Positions 26,146 to 35,459 of a stretch of DNA of 64,000 bases are shown piece by piece (the first letter of the stretch is position 1; the number at the start of each line of letters is the position of its first letter). The notes beneath the pieces were generated by a model. That model was given only the letters and a program-made list of their open reading frames with translations, made no database searches and was not told where the DNA came from. The translations under genes were made by a program, and so were the position numbers. The stretch is taken from NCBI GenBank assembly GCA_035506535.1, contig DATJPE010000029.1, positions 62,001 to 126,000 of the forward strand, written 5' to 3'. This DNA is from Actinomycetes bacterium. GTDB lineage: Bacteria; Actinomycetota; Actinomycetes; DATJPE01.

Positions 26146-26782
26146 GGGTCCTCCTGATGTCGATCGATCTCGCTCGATGTCGTGTCGGCCTGGTCTCGCG
26201 GCCTCGTGTCACATCCGGCTTGTCAGGTCCGGCTGGTCAGGTCTGGCTTATCAGGTCCGGCTGGCACAAACCCGGTCCCTCCGGCCGCGCCCCGGGCGTT
26301 CCGGCTCGCAGGCTCCCGGTCCCGAGGGGGCTGGGACCGGCGGCCGGACCGGCGCTCAGCGTACGTCACCGCGGGGCGACCGCCTCGTGGGCGCGCGGGG
26401 CTCGCGTCGGCCGCGCGGCGGGCGACAGCGCGGCGAGCCTGTCGCAACCGAGGCCCCCGGGTCGCACGCCCCGACCGTCCGCCTTCCCCTTGCGGACGCC
26501 CGGGCCGAGTTATCCCGGGGGCCTCGATGGACGGCGACGGTAGGCGGGTCCGGCCCGGCAAGTCAACGCGGGCCGCCACCCGGCTGTGGACGAGGGTGTG
26601 GACGACGTGGGGACGGCGTGGCGTGGCGCTGTGGACAGACGGTGAACGTCGCTGTTGGTGCCGCCGCCGGAGCTCCTCCGGGCGGACAGTGACCTGCGGA
26701 GACGTCCTGCACCGGGTGTGGACGAAAAGAAGTCGGCCCCGCGGCGGGCCGCTGTCGGGTCGCGGCGTTAGCCTCGCCGGTC
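26146..26782. other. 637-bp non-coding stretch between divergent genes
   Basis: This gap separates the DUF5679 gene (minus) from the metallopeptidase gene (plus). Open frames exist but are arginine/proline-rich shadows without ribosome-binding sites. It contains four 14-bp tandem repeats (26208-26263) and four copies of TGTGGAC followed by GA or AG (26585, 26597, 26630, 26717), close to the actinobacterial DnaA box TGTGGACAA. No tRNA or clear terminator was seen. Confidence 0.6.
26208..26263. repeat. Four 14-bp tandem repeats
   Basis: Consecutive 14-bp units begin at 26208, 26222, 26236 and 26250. The consensus is GTCAGGTCCGGCTG; the first unit reads GTCACATCCGGCTT and the third has T in place of C. 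They lie 63-118 bp upstream of the DUF5679 start, where tandem operator sites would be placed. Confidence 0.75.
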
Positions 26783-27352
26783 ATGGACGAGGTCAGCCCA
26801 CTCGAACCGACCGTGGAGGTGCGCCGCAGCGCCCGCCGGCGACGTACCGTCAGTGCCTACCGCCAGGACGGTCGCACCATCGTGTTGATCCCGGCCCGGA
26901 TGTCGCGGGCCGAGGAGTCGCGCTGGGTGGCGACGATGCTGGAGCGCCTCGAGCGGCAGGAGCACCGGACGCGTCCCTCGGACCCGCAGCTGGCCGAGCG
27001 GGCCGAGCAGCTGAGCCGGCGTCACCTCGGCGGTCGAGCGCGACCGTCCTCGGTGCGCTGGGCACCTGACCAGCAGCGCCGGTGGGGTTCCTGCAGCGTC
27101 GAGTCGGGGGCGATCCGGATCTCGACCCGTCTGCAGGGCATGCCGGGATGGGTGCTCGACTACGTGCTCCTGCACGAGCTCGCCCACCTGCTCGAGGCGT
27201 CGCACTCCCCGGCCTTCTGGGCCCTGCTGAGCGAGGTCCCGCACCTCGACCGGGCGCAAGGGTTCCTCGACGGCGTCGGGTACGCGGAGGGGGCGGGCCT
27301 GGCGCTCGCGGACGTCGAGGGATCAGGCGATCAGGACTGCGGATCGGGCTGA
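26783..27352 (+). CDS. YgjP/WLM-type (M48-like) metallopeptidase
   Basis: A 189-residue protein of the YgjP-like/DUF45 zinc-metallopeptidase group. RRWGSCS (about 97-103) is the conserved loop and [17 protein letters not shown] carries the HExxH zinc motif with the third ligand His shortly after. The N terminus ([19 protein letters not shown]) fits the family strand. No signal peptide is seen, so it is probably cytosolic. It starts with ATG. Its last 22 bp overlap, tail to tail, the end of the next gene on the minus strand. Confidence 0.9.
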   Translation: MDEVSPLEPTVEVRRSARRRRTVSAYRQDGRTIVLIPARMSRAEESRWVATMLERLERQEHRTRPSDPQLAERAEQLSRRHLGGRARPSSVRWAPDQQRRWGSCSVESGAIRISTRLQGMPGWVLDYVLLHELAHLLEASHSPAFWALLSEVPHLDRAQGFLDGVGYAEGAGLALADVEGSGDQDCGSG

Positions 27353-28623
27353 GCCGTGCCCTCGGGGCCATCGCCGGGACCGTCGTCCAGCGCGGCGATG
27401 TCCCAGTCGGTCTCGGTTGCTCGGGCGAAGGCCTCCGGGTCGTCGAGGTCGGCGGGGCCGGGCAGCAGGTCGGGGTGCGCCCAGACCGCGTCCCGGCCGC
27501 CGACACCCTTCGCGTCCTCCAGCGCCGCCCACAGCCGGGCCGCCTCGCGGAGGCGACGCGGCCGCAGCTCGAGCCCGACCAGGGTCGCGAAGGTCTGCTC
27601 GGCCGGCCCGCCCGAGGCGCGGCGGCGCCGGATGGCCTCCTGGATCGCTCCGGCGGCGGCGATCGGACCAGCGGCGCGGGTGACCACGGTGTCCACCCAG
27701 CCCTCCACGAGGGCGAGGAGGGTCTCCAGGCGGGCCAGCGCCGCCTGCTGCGCGGGGGTGTCCTCCGGCTCGAAGACGCCCGACTCGAGTGCCCGTTGGA
27801 TCGCGGCGGGGTCGCCGGGGTCGATGCCGCCGAAGAGCTCTTGCAGCCTCGAGGCGTCCACGTTGATCCCGGCCGCGTACTCCTCGATGGCCCCGAGGAG
27901 GCGAGCCTCCAGCCACGCGACGTGGCCGTACAGGCGGTGGTGAGCGGCTTCCCGCAGCGCGACGTAGAGCCGGACGTCGTCCTGGGGGACCGAGAGACCG
28001 GCACCGAAGGCGGTGATGTTGGCGGGCAGCAGGACGGCCACGCCCGCGGGGGCGAGGGGAAGCCCGATGTCGGTGCCGGACAGCACCTCCAGAGCGAGGT
28101 GCCCGAGTCCCTGGCCCACCTGACCGCCGAACATCGCCCCCCCGAGCTGGCGCAGCATGCCCAGCATCGGGCCGGCCATCGAGCGCATCTCCTCGGGCAG
28201 CGCCTCGGCACTGGCGGCGGACACCTTCTCCGCCACCGGCCCCACGATCCGGGCCCAGGTCGGCAGGGTCCCCTCGATCCACTCGGAGCGGCTCCAGGCA
28301 CGGGCCGAGGTCGTGCCGGCCGGCAGGGTGGTCGTCGGGTCCAGCCAGACCTCGGCGAGCCGCGCGGACTCCTCGGCGGCACGCTGCTCGGCCTCGGCGA
28401 CGCTTCGGTCGCCCTCCGCGGCGACGACCTGACGAGCAGTGTCTCGCGCGAGGTTCCAGTTCACCGGGCCGCCGTCGCCCGAGGAGAGTGCACGGCCCAG
28501 CTGCTGGAGCATCTCGCCGAGGTCGGCGGAGGAGGAGAACCCGAAGGGCAGCGGCCCGCCCTCCCCGGGACCGCCGGGCTCGTCGTCGCCCGGAGGGCGG
28601 AAGCCGAAGGGGAAGTCGCTCAC
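27331..28623 (-). CDS. Zincin-like protein, DUF2342 family (Rv3195-like)
   Basis: A 430-residue protein of the actinobacterial zinc-dependent metalloprotease/F420-associated DUF2342 family. A Gly/Pro-rich N terminus ([18 protein letters not shown]) is typical. The helical body contains the family's active-site-like motif [15 protein letters not shown], in place of a standard HExxH. The GTG at 28623 is preceded by AGGAG on the minus strand. Whether it cleaves peptides is unknown. It sits between the YgjP-type metallopeptidase and moaE, and convergently overlaps the former by 22 bp. Confidence 0.87.
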   Translation of the reverse strand: MSDFPFGFRPPGDDEPGGPGEGGPLPFGFSSSADLGEMLQQLGRALSSGDGGPVNWNLARDTARQVVAAEGDRSVAEAEQRAAEESARLAEVWLDPTTTLPAGTTSARAWSRSEWIEGTLPTWARIVGPVAEKVSAASAEALPEEMRSMAGPMLGMLRQLGGAMFGGQVGQGLGHLALEVLSGTDIGLPLAPAGVAVLLPANITAFGAGLSVPQDDVRLYVALREAAHHRLYGHVAWLEARLLGAIEEYAAGINVDASRLQELFGGIDPGDPAAIQRALESGVFEPEDTPAQQAALARLETLLALVEGWVDTVVTRAAGPIAAAGAIQEAIRRRRASGGPAEQTFATLVGLELRPRRLREAARLWAALEDAKGVGGRDAVWAHPDLLPGPADLDDPEAFARATETDWDIAALDDGPGDGPEGTAQPDPQS

Positions 28624-28741
28624 GGGTGCTCCTGACCGTAGGGACGGACCTCCACCGTAGCCAGACCGACGCTCGCTCCTCTCGCTGTCACGGCCAGGTT
28701 CGCCGACGGCGCAGTGCCGGTGAGGACGTACGCTGCCTGTC

Positions 28742-29167
28742 GTGGCGACCACGACCCTGCTGGCCGAGGTTCGCCGGCAGCCGTTGGTGGTCGAGGAGGT
28801 GCTCGCGGCCGTGGCGGACCCCGCCGCCGGAGGGAACGCCGTGTTCGTGGGTACGGTCCGCGAGGAGGACGGCGGCCGACCGGTGGTCTCGCTGGAGTAC
28901 AGCGCCCACCCGAGTGCGACCGAGGTGCTGCGGGCGCTGGTCACCGCGGCGTCGGGGCGGCCCGGCGTCCTCCGAGCGGCGGTGCTGCACCGGGTCGGCA
29001 CCCTGGCGGTCGGGGACGTGGCGGTCGTCGCGGCCGTGTCCGCGGCCCATCGAGGGCCGGCGCTGGATGCCTGCGGCGAGCTGGTCGAGGCGGTCAAGCA
29101 CGAGCTGCCGGTCTGGAAGCACCAGCGCTTCGCCGACGGCACCGAGGAATGGGTCGGGTCGTGCTGA
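28742..29167 (+). CDS. moaE: Molybdopterin synthase catalytic subunit MoaE
   Basis: A 141-residue MoaE. GGNAVFVGTVREEDGGR, LEYSAHPSATEVL, VLHRVGTLAVGDVAVV and the C-terminal KHELPVWKHQRFADGTEEWV are the family blocks, including the active-site lysines. With a MoaD sulfur carrier it inserts the dithiolene sulfurs into precursor Z. No moaD is next to it. MoeZ, which would recharge MoaD, lies at 7.5-8.7 kb. It starts with GTG and is followed by a small membrane protein gene. Confidence 0.94.
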   Translation: MATTTLLAEVRRQPLVVEEVLAAVADPAAGGNAVFVGTVREEDGGRPVVSLEYSAHPSATEVLRALVTAASGRPGVLRAAVLHRVGTLAVGDVAVVAAVSAAHRGPALDACGELVEAVKHELPVWKHQRFADGTEEWVGSC

Positions 29168-29206
29168 GCGTCGGGCGGTCCGACGCCCTCGCCCTACCCT
29201 GGAGCC

Positions 29207-29401
29207 ATGTCCGTGCTGCTCTGGCTGGGACCGCCGATCGTGGCGACCGTCCTGGCCTGGGTGGTGGTCATCCTCTGGCACCGGCCCCGTCCGCCGCTCA
29301 CCACCGACGAGTCGATCGAGGCGCACCAGCGCTTCCGCCGCGCCATGGAGCGGGAGCTGCCGCGACGGCGCCGTCGCCAGGCGCGGCCCCCCGGGGCCTG
29401 A
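29207..29401 (+). CDS. Small single-pass membrane protein
   Basis: A 64-residue protein with one N-terminal membrane helix (about 3-23, LLWLGPPIVATVLAWVVVI) and a basic cytoplasmic tail (ERELPRRRRRQARPP). No family recognised. It starts with ATG 39 bp after moaE and ends 10 bp before the PDZ/S16 protease gene, so it is likely in that operon and may be a membrane partner for it. Confidence 0.7.
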   Translation: MSVLLWLGPPIVATVLAWVVVILWHRPRPPLTTDESIEAHQRFRRAMERELPRRRRRQARPPGA

Positions 29402-29411
29402 GCCGCCCCTG

Positions 29412-30467
29412 ATGCCCTCGCGCGTCGCGACCCAGGTCGTCGCCTCCCTGTTCGTCGTCGCGTTGCTGCTCGCCGCGATGGTGCTTCCGGTGCCCTACGT
29501 CAGCCGCGCGCCCGGACCGGTCTACAACACCCTCGGGACGATCGCGGGCTCTCCGGTGATCACGATCAGTGGCGCGGCGACCTACCCGACGACCGGACGC
29601 CTGGACCTCACGACGGTGTCGGAGTCCGGTGGTCCGGGTCGACGGCAGCTTTCGCTGCTGCAGGCGATCCAGGGCTGGCTGTCCAGCTCGGTGGCGGTGA
29701 TCCTCCAGCCGCTCGTCTACCCCCCCGGCACCAGCGGCCAGGAGGTGCAGCAGCAGGGCACCCTGGAGATGCAGGACAGCCAGGACACCGCCGAGATCGT
29801 CGCGTTGCGAGCTGCGGGGATCCCGGTGACGCCGACCGTCGTGGTGGACACCGTCGAGGCGGGCGGTCCGTCGGACGGCAAACTGAAAGAGGGCGACGTC
29901 TTCGTCAGCGTGAACGGGACACCGGTCAGCGGCGATGACGACCTGCGCGCCGACATCGCGAAGGTGCAGCCCGGCGACGTCGTCCACCTCGTGGTCAAGC
30001 GGGGCGGCCGGGAGGTCGCCGTCGACGTCACCACGGTGCCCTCGACGGACGACCCGACCCACCCGATGATCGGGGTCAGCCTGCGCCTGGGGTATGAGTC
30101 CCCCGCCACGGTGAACATCAAGCTGGGATCGGTCGTGGGCCCCTCGGCCGGGCTGATGTTCACGCTGGGCATCTACGACAAGCTGACCCCCGGCGAGCTC
30201 ACCGGGGGCCTGCACCTGGCCGGGACCGGGACCATCGCGGCCGACGGTTCGGTGGGCCCGATCGGCGGCATCCAGCAGAAGATGCGAGCGGCCCGGGACG
30301 CGGGTGCCACCGCGTTCTTCGTCCCCGCGCAGAACTGCTCCGAAGCGCTCCCCGCGAAACCGTCCGGGCTGCGCCTGGTCAAGGTGTCGACCTTCGACCA
30401 GGCGCTCACCGCGGTCCGCGCGCTGGCATCAGGGAACCCGACGACCTCGAGCGTCCCGGGCTGCTGA
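29412..30467 (+). CDS. PDZ-domain S16 (Lon-like) membrane protease, YlbL/Rv3194c type
   Basis: A 351-residue protein. Residues 7-30 form an N-terminal membrane helix, a PDZ domain covers about 135-210 (GPSDGKLKEGDVFVSVNG), and the C-terminal Lon-type protease domain has Ser245 in VGPSAGLM and Lys290 in GGIQQKMRAARDAGA, the Ser-Lys dyad. It would cleave proteins on the outer face of the membrane. The ATG at 29412 gives the hydrophobic N terminus directly. The gene is followed, tail to tail and only 6 bp away, by the PPA1309-type gene. Confidence 0.92.
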   Translation: MPSRVATQVVASLFVVALLLAAMVLPVPYVSRAPGPVYNTLGTIAGSPVITISGAATYPTTGRLDLTTVSESGGPGRRQLSLLQAIQGWLSSSVAVILQPLVYPPGTSGQEVQQQGTLEMQDSQDTAEIVALRAAGIPVTPTVVVDTVEAGGPSDGKLKEGDVFVSVNGTPVSGDDDLRADIAKVQPGDVVHLVVKRGGREVAVDVTTVPSTDDPTHPMIGVSLRLGYESPATVNIKLGSVVGPSAGLMFTLGIYDKLTPGELTGGLHLAGTGTIAADGSVGPIGGIQQKMRAARDAGATAFFVPAQNCSEALPAKPSGLRLVKVSTFDQALTAVRALASGNPTTSSVPGC

Positions 30468-30473
30468 GGCCGG

Positions 30474-30959
30474 TCAGTCGGCGAAGGTGGCGCCGAGCTG
30501 CTCGCTCAGCCCGGGCGCGATCTCGGCGCCGGTGAGGACGGAGTCCTCCTCGTCCGCGGATCGGAACCGGACGGCGCACATGTGGTCGCCGTCGCGCATG
30601 ACGGCGACCACCAGCCGCAGCTCCTCCCCGCCGTCAGCCCCCGTGGCGAGGGTTCCCTGCGTGGACCCACCGGCCACGACCTGCTCGGTGACGAGCACCG
30701 CTCCCAGCACCCCCGGCGGCCAGGCGACGCGCGCGAGGGAGGCCTCGAGCGAGCCGTACCAGGGCAGCTCGCCCTGGTCGAGGGGGGTGAGGGGGCCGGC
30801 CAGGGCGGAGGGATCGAGCTCGGTGGCCAGCTGCGGCTCCCGGGCCAGCAGGTCCTCGGTCGACACGACGCCGAAGAGGTGCGGCGGCTGGTCCCACCCG
30901 GCGGCGGACGCGTGCCGCTCCACGTCGAGCACGACCTGGGTCAGCGAGGCGAGGGTCAC
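30474..30959 (-). CDS. PPA1309-family protein
   Basis: A 161-residue actinobacterial conserved protein that I place in the PPA1309 family from VVLDVERHASAAGWDQPP, LFGVVSTEDL and RVAWPPGVLGAVLVTEQVV. The end LRLVVAVMRDGDHMCAVRFR is also family-typical. The function is unknown; composition is that of a soluble cytosolic protein. The GTG at 30959 starts the conserved part. It is divergent from the UPF0182 gene, with 62 bp between starts. Confidence 0.82.
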   Translation of the reverse strand: MTLASLTQVVLDVERHASAAGWDQPPHLFGVVSTEDLLAREPQLATELDPSALAGPLTPLDQGELPWYGSLEASLARVAWPPGVLGAVLVTEQVVAGGSTQGTLATGADGGEELRLVVAVMRDGDHMCAVRFRSADEEDSVLTGAEIAPGLSEQLGATFAD

Positions 30960-31021
30960 CGAGACATTGTCGACGGCCCGTCGTTCGGGAGCAGAATCGA
31001 GCGCAGGTACGTTGGCACACC

Positions 31022-34000
31022 GTGACGTACGAGATGCCGTCGGAGGGCTCGGGGCCGAGCCGGGGTGCGGCGGGTGGCGCCGGGAACGGGCGTACACGCC
31101 GGCGCCGGCTGCGCCGCCGCGGGCCGCTGCTGCCGATCCTGGTCGTGCTGGCCGCGCTCGTCGTCGGGTTCCTCGTCTTCGTGCAGTACTACACGCAGTG
31201 GCTGTGGTACCGCTCGATCGACTTCAGCGGGGTCTTCGCCACCCGGCTGCGCACCGAGGTCGTGCTGTTCGTCATCTTCGGTGCGATCGCCGGCGGAACG
31301 GTCGTGCTCAACGCCTGGCTCGCCTATCGGTTCCGTCCCCCGTTTCGGGGGCTGTCCCCCGAGCAGCAGAGCCTGGAGCGCTACCGCGTCTCCCTCGAGC
31401 CGTACCGCAAGGTGGTCGTGCCCGTGCTGGGGGTGCTCATCGGTCTCATGGCCGGCTCCTCCGCCGCCTCGCAGTGGCGCGTCTGGCTGATGTTCCGCAA
31501 CGCGGTGTCCTTCGGCGCGTCGGACCCGCAGTTCCACCTGGACGTCTCGTTCTTCTCCTTCCGGCTGCCGTTCTGGCGCTACCTGCTCGGCTTCTCGTTC
31601 ACGATCGTGCTGCTCTCGCTGCTGGCGAGCGTGGTGGTCCACTACCTGTACGGGGGGATCAAGCTGCAGACACCGGGGGAGCGGATGACCCCGGCGGCGC
31701 GGGTCCACGTCTCGGTGCTCCTCGGCCTGTTCGTGCTGCTCAAGGCCGTCGGCTACTGGCTGGATCGCTTCAGCCTCGTCCTCGACCAGCACAAGCTCAG
31801 CGGGAACTCGAGCGCGTCGTTCACCGGGGCGGGGTACACGGCCGTCCAGGCGATCCTGCCGGCGAAGAACATCCTCGTCGGGGTCGCCCTGATCTGTGCC
31901 GTCCTGTTCTTCCTCAACGTCTGGCGCCGTGGCTGGCAGCTCCCCGCGTTGGGGCTGGGGCTCATGGTGTTCTCCGCCGTGGTCATCGGCGGCGTCTACC
32001 CCGCCTTCGTCCAGTACTTCAAGGTTCGTCCCAGCGAGCCGATCCGCGAGCAGCCGTACATCCAGCGCAACATCAACGCGACGCGGGCGGCGTACGGCCT
32101 CTCGGGCATCTCGGAGGGCAGCCCGGTCTCCCCCGACGTCGTCGCCACGCAGAAGACCGAGCAGGCCGCGGTCGCACTCGAGCCCACGGTCCGCCTGATC
32201 GACCCGGTCAAGGTGTGGGCCAGCTTCACGAACAAGCAGCAGAACCGCGCGTACTACAACTTCGCCGACCCGCTGGACGTCGACCGCTACCAGGTGGGCG
32301 CGGGCGGCGGCGAGCTGGTCTCGGTGGTCGCGGCGCGCGAGCTCGACCCGACCAAGATCCCGTCGAACAGCCAGAACTGGGCGAACCTGCACACCGTCTA
32401 CACGCACGGCTTCGGTTTCGTCGCGGCCTATGGGAACACGGCCACGCCGCAGGGCACCCCCGCCTTCTACGAGCAGGACGTTCCCCCGACAGGTCCGCTG
32501 AACATCACGCAGCCCCGGATCTACTACGGCGAGGACAGCACGCAGTACTCCATCGTGGGGGCCAAGTCCGGGACCACCGGCGGGCAGGAGCTGGACTACG
32601 CCGACGAGAACGTGGCGGGGCAGCAGGTGAACTACACCTACACCGGCAAGGGTGGGGTGGCGGTCGGCTCGTTGTTCCGCAGGGTCGTCTATGCGGTGAA
32701 GTTCCGTGAGGGCAACATCTTGCTCTCGGACCTGGTCAACCCGTCCTCGAAGATCCTCTACGACCGGACCCCGCGGGAGATGGTCGCGAAGGCCGCACCG
32801 TGGCTGCGGCTGGACAGCGACCCGTATCCGGCCGTCGTGGACGGGCGCATCGTGTGGATCCTCGACGGCTACACGACCACGAACGGCTACCCCTACTCGG
32901 AGCGAGCCACGCTGAGCGACGTCACCCAGGACACCTTCACCCAGAGCGGGTCCTCGAGCACGGTGGTGGCGCAGCAGAACACCGCCAACTACATCCGGAA
33001 CTCGGTCAAGGCGGTCGTCGACGCCTACGACGGGACCGTGACCCTCTACGAGTGGGACCGCTCCGACCCCGTCCTGAAGATGTGGGAGCACGCCTTCCCC
33101 GGCACGGTGAAGCCCTACGCGGACATCCCGGCTGACCTCATGGCCCACTTCCGCTACCCCGAGGACCTGTTCAAGATCCAGCGAGATGCCTGGGCGCGCT
33201 ACCACGTGTCCGACGCCTCCTCCTTCTACACGGGGCAGGACTTCTGGTCGGTGCCGGAGGACCCCACGGTGGACAGCAACAACCCGCCGTCGCAGCCCCC
33301 GTACTACGTCCAGGTCCAGATGCCCGGCCAGACCGCCCCGGTCTTCTCGCTCACCACGACGTTCACGCCCCGCGGACGACAACAGGCGTCGGCGTTCATG
33401 GCCGTGGACTCCGAGCCGGGTCCGGACTACGGCAAGATCCGCGTCATCGAGTTCCCGACCGAGAGCAGCACACCGGGGCCCCAGCAGGTCCAGAACAACT
33501 TCGAGAGCGACAGCAACGTCTCGCAGGAGCTCGCGCTGCTGCGGACGAAGGGGTCCACCGTCTCCTTCGGCAACCTCCTCACCCTGCCCATGCAGTCGGG
33601 GTCGGTGAAGAGCCCGCTCGGCCTGCTGTACGTCGAGCCGGTCTACGTCCAGCGTGCGTCGGGGAGCTCCTCCTTCCCGCTGCTGCAGAAGGTCCTGGTC
33701 GCCTACGGGGAGCGCATCGGCTTCGACGACACCCTCGCCGCGGCCATCAACGACGCCTTCGCGAAGAGCCCGGCGACCAGCACCGGTCAAGGCGGCAGCG
33801 GGACGGGCCCGCCGGGCGCCACAGGGAGCGGCACCCAGAGCCAGAAGCTGGCGGCCGCCTTGGCTGACGCCCAGAAGGCGCTGGCTGCCGCACGGACCGC
33901 CTTGCAGAACCAGGACTTCACTTCCTACGGGGAGGCGCAGGCACGGCTCGCGAGGGACATTGCCGACGCGGTCGCCGCGCAGCAGGCGCTGGCCTCCCCC

Positions 34001-34078
34001 TCGCCCAGTGCCTCGTCGAGCAGCTCCTCCTCCGCCTCCTCCTCGAGCCCCGGGTCGAGCGCCGCACCCAGCGGGTAG
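31022..34078 (+). CDS. UPF0182 large membrane protein (Rv3193c-like)
   Basis: A 1018-residue integral membrane protein. After a basic N terminus there are about seven membrane helices within residues 35-330 (LLPILVVLAALVVGFLVFV first). A large extracytoplasmic region follows, with motifs such as QPYIQRNINATRAAYGL and IYYGEDSTQYSIVG. The C terminus (about 920-1018) is a coiled Ala/Gln segment and a Ser-rich tail. Family function is unsettled; conservation in Actinomycetota is strong. It is the last gene of the block shared with mycobacteria and is followed by the initiator tRNA. Confidence 0.93.
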   Translation: MTYEMPSEGSGPSRGAAGGAGNGRTRRRRLRRRGPLLPILVVLAALVVGFLVFVQYYTQWLWYRSIDFSGVFATRLRTEVVLFVIFGAIAGGTVVLNAWLAYRFRPPFRGLSPEQQSLERYRVSLEPYRKVVVPVLGVLIGLMAGSSAASQWRVWLMFRNAVSFGASDPQFHLDVSFFSFRLPFWRYLLGFSFTIVLLSLLASVVVHYLYGGIKLQTPGERMTPAARVHVSVLLGLFVLLKAVGYWLDRFSLVLDQHKLSGNSSASFTGAGYTAVQAILPAKNILVGVALICAVLFFLNVWRRGWQLPALGLGLMVFSAVVIGGVYPAFVQYFKVRPSEPIREQPYIQRNINATRAAYGLSGISEGSPVSPDVVATQKTEQAAVALEPTVRLIDPVKVWASFTNKQQNRAYYNFADPLDVDRYQVGAGGGELVSVVAARELDPTKIPSNSQNWANLHTVYTHGFGFVAAYGNTATPQGTPAFYEQDVPPTGPLNITQPRIYYGEDSTQYSIVGAKSGTTGGQELDYADENVAGQQVNYTYTGKGGVAVGSLFRRVVYAVKFREGNILLSDLVNPSSKILYDRTPREMVAKAAPWLRLDSDPYPAVVDGRIVWILDGYTTTNGYPYSERATLSDVTQDTFTQSGSSSTVVAQQNTANYIRNSVKAVVDAYDGTVTLYEWDRSDPVLKMWEHAFPGTVKPYADIPADLMAHFRYPEDLFKIQRDAWARYHVSDASSFYTGQDFWSVPEDPTVDSNNPPSQPPYYVQVQMPGQTAPVFSLTTTFTPRGRQQASAFMAVDSEPGPDYGKIRVIEFPTESSTPGPQQVQNNFESDSNVSQELALLRTKGSTVSFGNLLTLPMQSGSVKSPLGLLYVEPVYVQRASGSSSFPLLQKVLVAYGERIGFDDTLAAAINDAFAKSPATSTGQGGSGTGPPGATGSGTQSQKLAAALADAQKALAAARTALQNQDFTSYGEAQARLARDIADAVAAQQALASPSPSASSSSSSSASSSSPGSSAAPSG

Positions 34079-34149
34079 CGCCCCATGAACCCAGCGGGGA
34101 GCTCGGAATTTGCCCGCGAGAGTGCGCTCACCTAGGCTGGTGGGACCGA

Positions 34150-34223
34150 CGCGGGGTGGAGCAGCTCGGTAGCTCGCTGGGCTCATAACCCAGAGGTCGC
34201 AGGTTCAAATCCTGCCCCCGCTA
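34150..34223 (+). tRNA. Initiator tRNA-Met (CAT anticodon)
   Basis: A full cloverleaf of 74 nt without an encoded CCA. The acceptor stem has a C1-U72 mismatch and the anticodon stem ends in three G-C pairs (CTGGG-CTCATAA-CCCAG); both are initiator hallmarks. The T-loop reads GGTTCAAATCC. Confidence 0.95.
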
Positions 34224-34243
34224 CGCTGAGGCCTTTGTGGCGC

Positions 34244-34275
34244 AGAGCCTCCAGAACTCCGGTTCTGGAGGCTCT
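34244..34275 (+). terminator. 14-bp hairpin after the initiator tRNA
   Basis: AGAGCCTCCAGAAC (34244-34257) pairs perfectly with GTTCTGGAGGCTCT (34262-34275) around TCCG, a UNCG-type tetraloop. No U-tract follows. It begins 21 nt after the tRNA and lies before the LysR-gene start. Confidence 0.75.
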
Positions 34276-34366
34276 GATCATGTGCCGCCCATGTGTGGGC
34301 GTGCATCGCGAAGAATGGAACTGGTGCGGTAGAAGTTCTCCACCCGGACACGCATCGGAGGCTGGC

Positions 34367-35278
34367 GTGGCGCTTGGCGGGCTAGACCTCAACCTGCTCC
34401 CTACGCTGCACGCGCTTCTCGAGACACGAAACGTCACGCGGGCCGGGGAGCGGCTTCATCTGAGTCAGCCGGCCACCAGTTCCGCCCTGTCGCGGCTGCG
34501 GAGACACTTCGACGACGAGCTGCTCGTGCGGGTCGGGCGCGAGATGCAGCTGACCCCGCTGGCCCAGACCCTGCTGCCGCTCGTCACAGAGGCTCTTGTG
34601 CAGGTCGAGCGCACCTTCGACGTACGCCTCGAGTTCGATGCCTCGACCTCGGATCGCCGTTTCCGTGTTCGCGCCTCGGACTACGCCACGTGCATGGTGA
34701 ACGAACCGCTGCGCCGATTGCTGTCTCTCGAGGCTCCGGGTGTCTCCGTCCAGTTCACGCCCCAGTCTCCTGATCGGCTCGCGTCGGGGACGACGGACGC
34801 GGATCTCCTGGTCGCACCGGTCGGGTACGGAGTCACGGGTCCGCATGACGTCGTCCTGCGCGACCACTTCGTTGCCGTCGTTAGCAGGCAGCATGCTGCC
34901 CTGACGGCCGACTGTGACGTCGTGTCCTTGTTGGCGGACCTGCCGCACGCGGTGGGCACGTTCGGAGACGATGTTGTCACTCCGGCGGACCGGCTCATGG
35001 AGCAGCTCGACATCCCACGGAAGGTGGCGGCGACCGTACCCGGGCTCCTTGCCCTGCCGATGCTGGTCATCGGGACAGACCTCATCGCCCTCATCCCCAA
35101 CCGCCTGGCCCGGCGGTTCGACCACCTCGACGAGCTGATGATCCTCGAGGTGCCAGGGTCGATGTCGACACCACTGGTGGAAGCCATCTTCTGGGATCCT
35201 TCGCGGACCGCGGACGCGGCCTTGCAATGGCTTCGGGGGATCTTCGTGCGCGCTTGCGAGAGGTTGGGCAGCGAGTGA
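34367..35278 (+). CDS. LysR-family transcriptional regulator (NodD-like)
   Basis: A 303-residue LysR regulator. The N-terminal winged helix (about 3-62) reads LDLNLLPTLHALLETRNVTR and LSQPATSSALSRLRRHF. The effector domain follows with RRFRVRASDYATCMV, an arrangement close to the NodD/LinR subgroup. The GTG at 34367 has GGAGG at 34357-34361; a longer frame would run through the tRNA terminator hairpin and is rejected. LysR genes often control a neighbour; the next gene, in the same direction, is an MFS exporter. Inducer unknown. Confidence 0.9.
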   Translation: MALGGLDLNLLPTLHALLETRNVTRAGERLHLSQPATSSALSRLRRHFDDELLVRVGREMQLTPLAQTLLPLVTEALVQVERTFDVRLEFDASTSDRRFRVRASDYATCMVNEPLRRLLSLEAPGVSVQFTPQSPDRLASGTTDADLLVAPVGYGVTGPHDVVLRDHFVAVVSRQHAALTADCDVVSLLADLPHAVGTFGDDVVTPADRLMEQLDIPRKVAATVPGLLALPMLVIGTDLIALIPNRLARRFDHLDELMILEVPGSMSTPLVEAIFWDPSRTADAALQWLRGIFVRACERLGSE

Positions 35279-35459
35279 CGCGTCTCAGCATTCGGCGGTC
35301 GAGTGTCCAACCTGTCCCCGCGACGTTCTGACAGCCACCGGCCCGCCGCGCAGGCTTAGGCTGTGGTCAGGCTCGCTGCTCGAGGAGCGGGCGCGAGGTG
35401 CCTCCTTGTCCCCACCGGGCGATGAGCCAGGCGAGCTGGACCTGTCGTCTTGAGGTGCG

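Noticed and set aside
26182-27069. A 295-codon frame covering the non-coding gap and part of the metallopeptidase gene
   Set aside because: It lacks a ribosome-binding site, is arginine-rich and overlaps the supported HELAH-containing gene.
34235-34366. A longer N terminus for the LysR protein
   Set aside because: It would translate through the tRNA terminator hairpin; GTG 34367 has a GGAGG and begins the family domain.
34150-34366. An integrated element at the tRNA
   Set aside because: No integrase, no phage genes and no duplicate of the tRNA end seen in the window.
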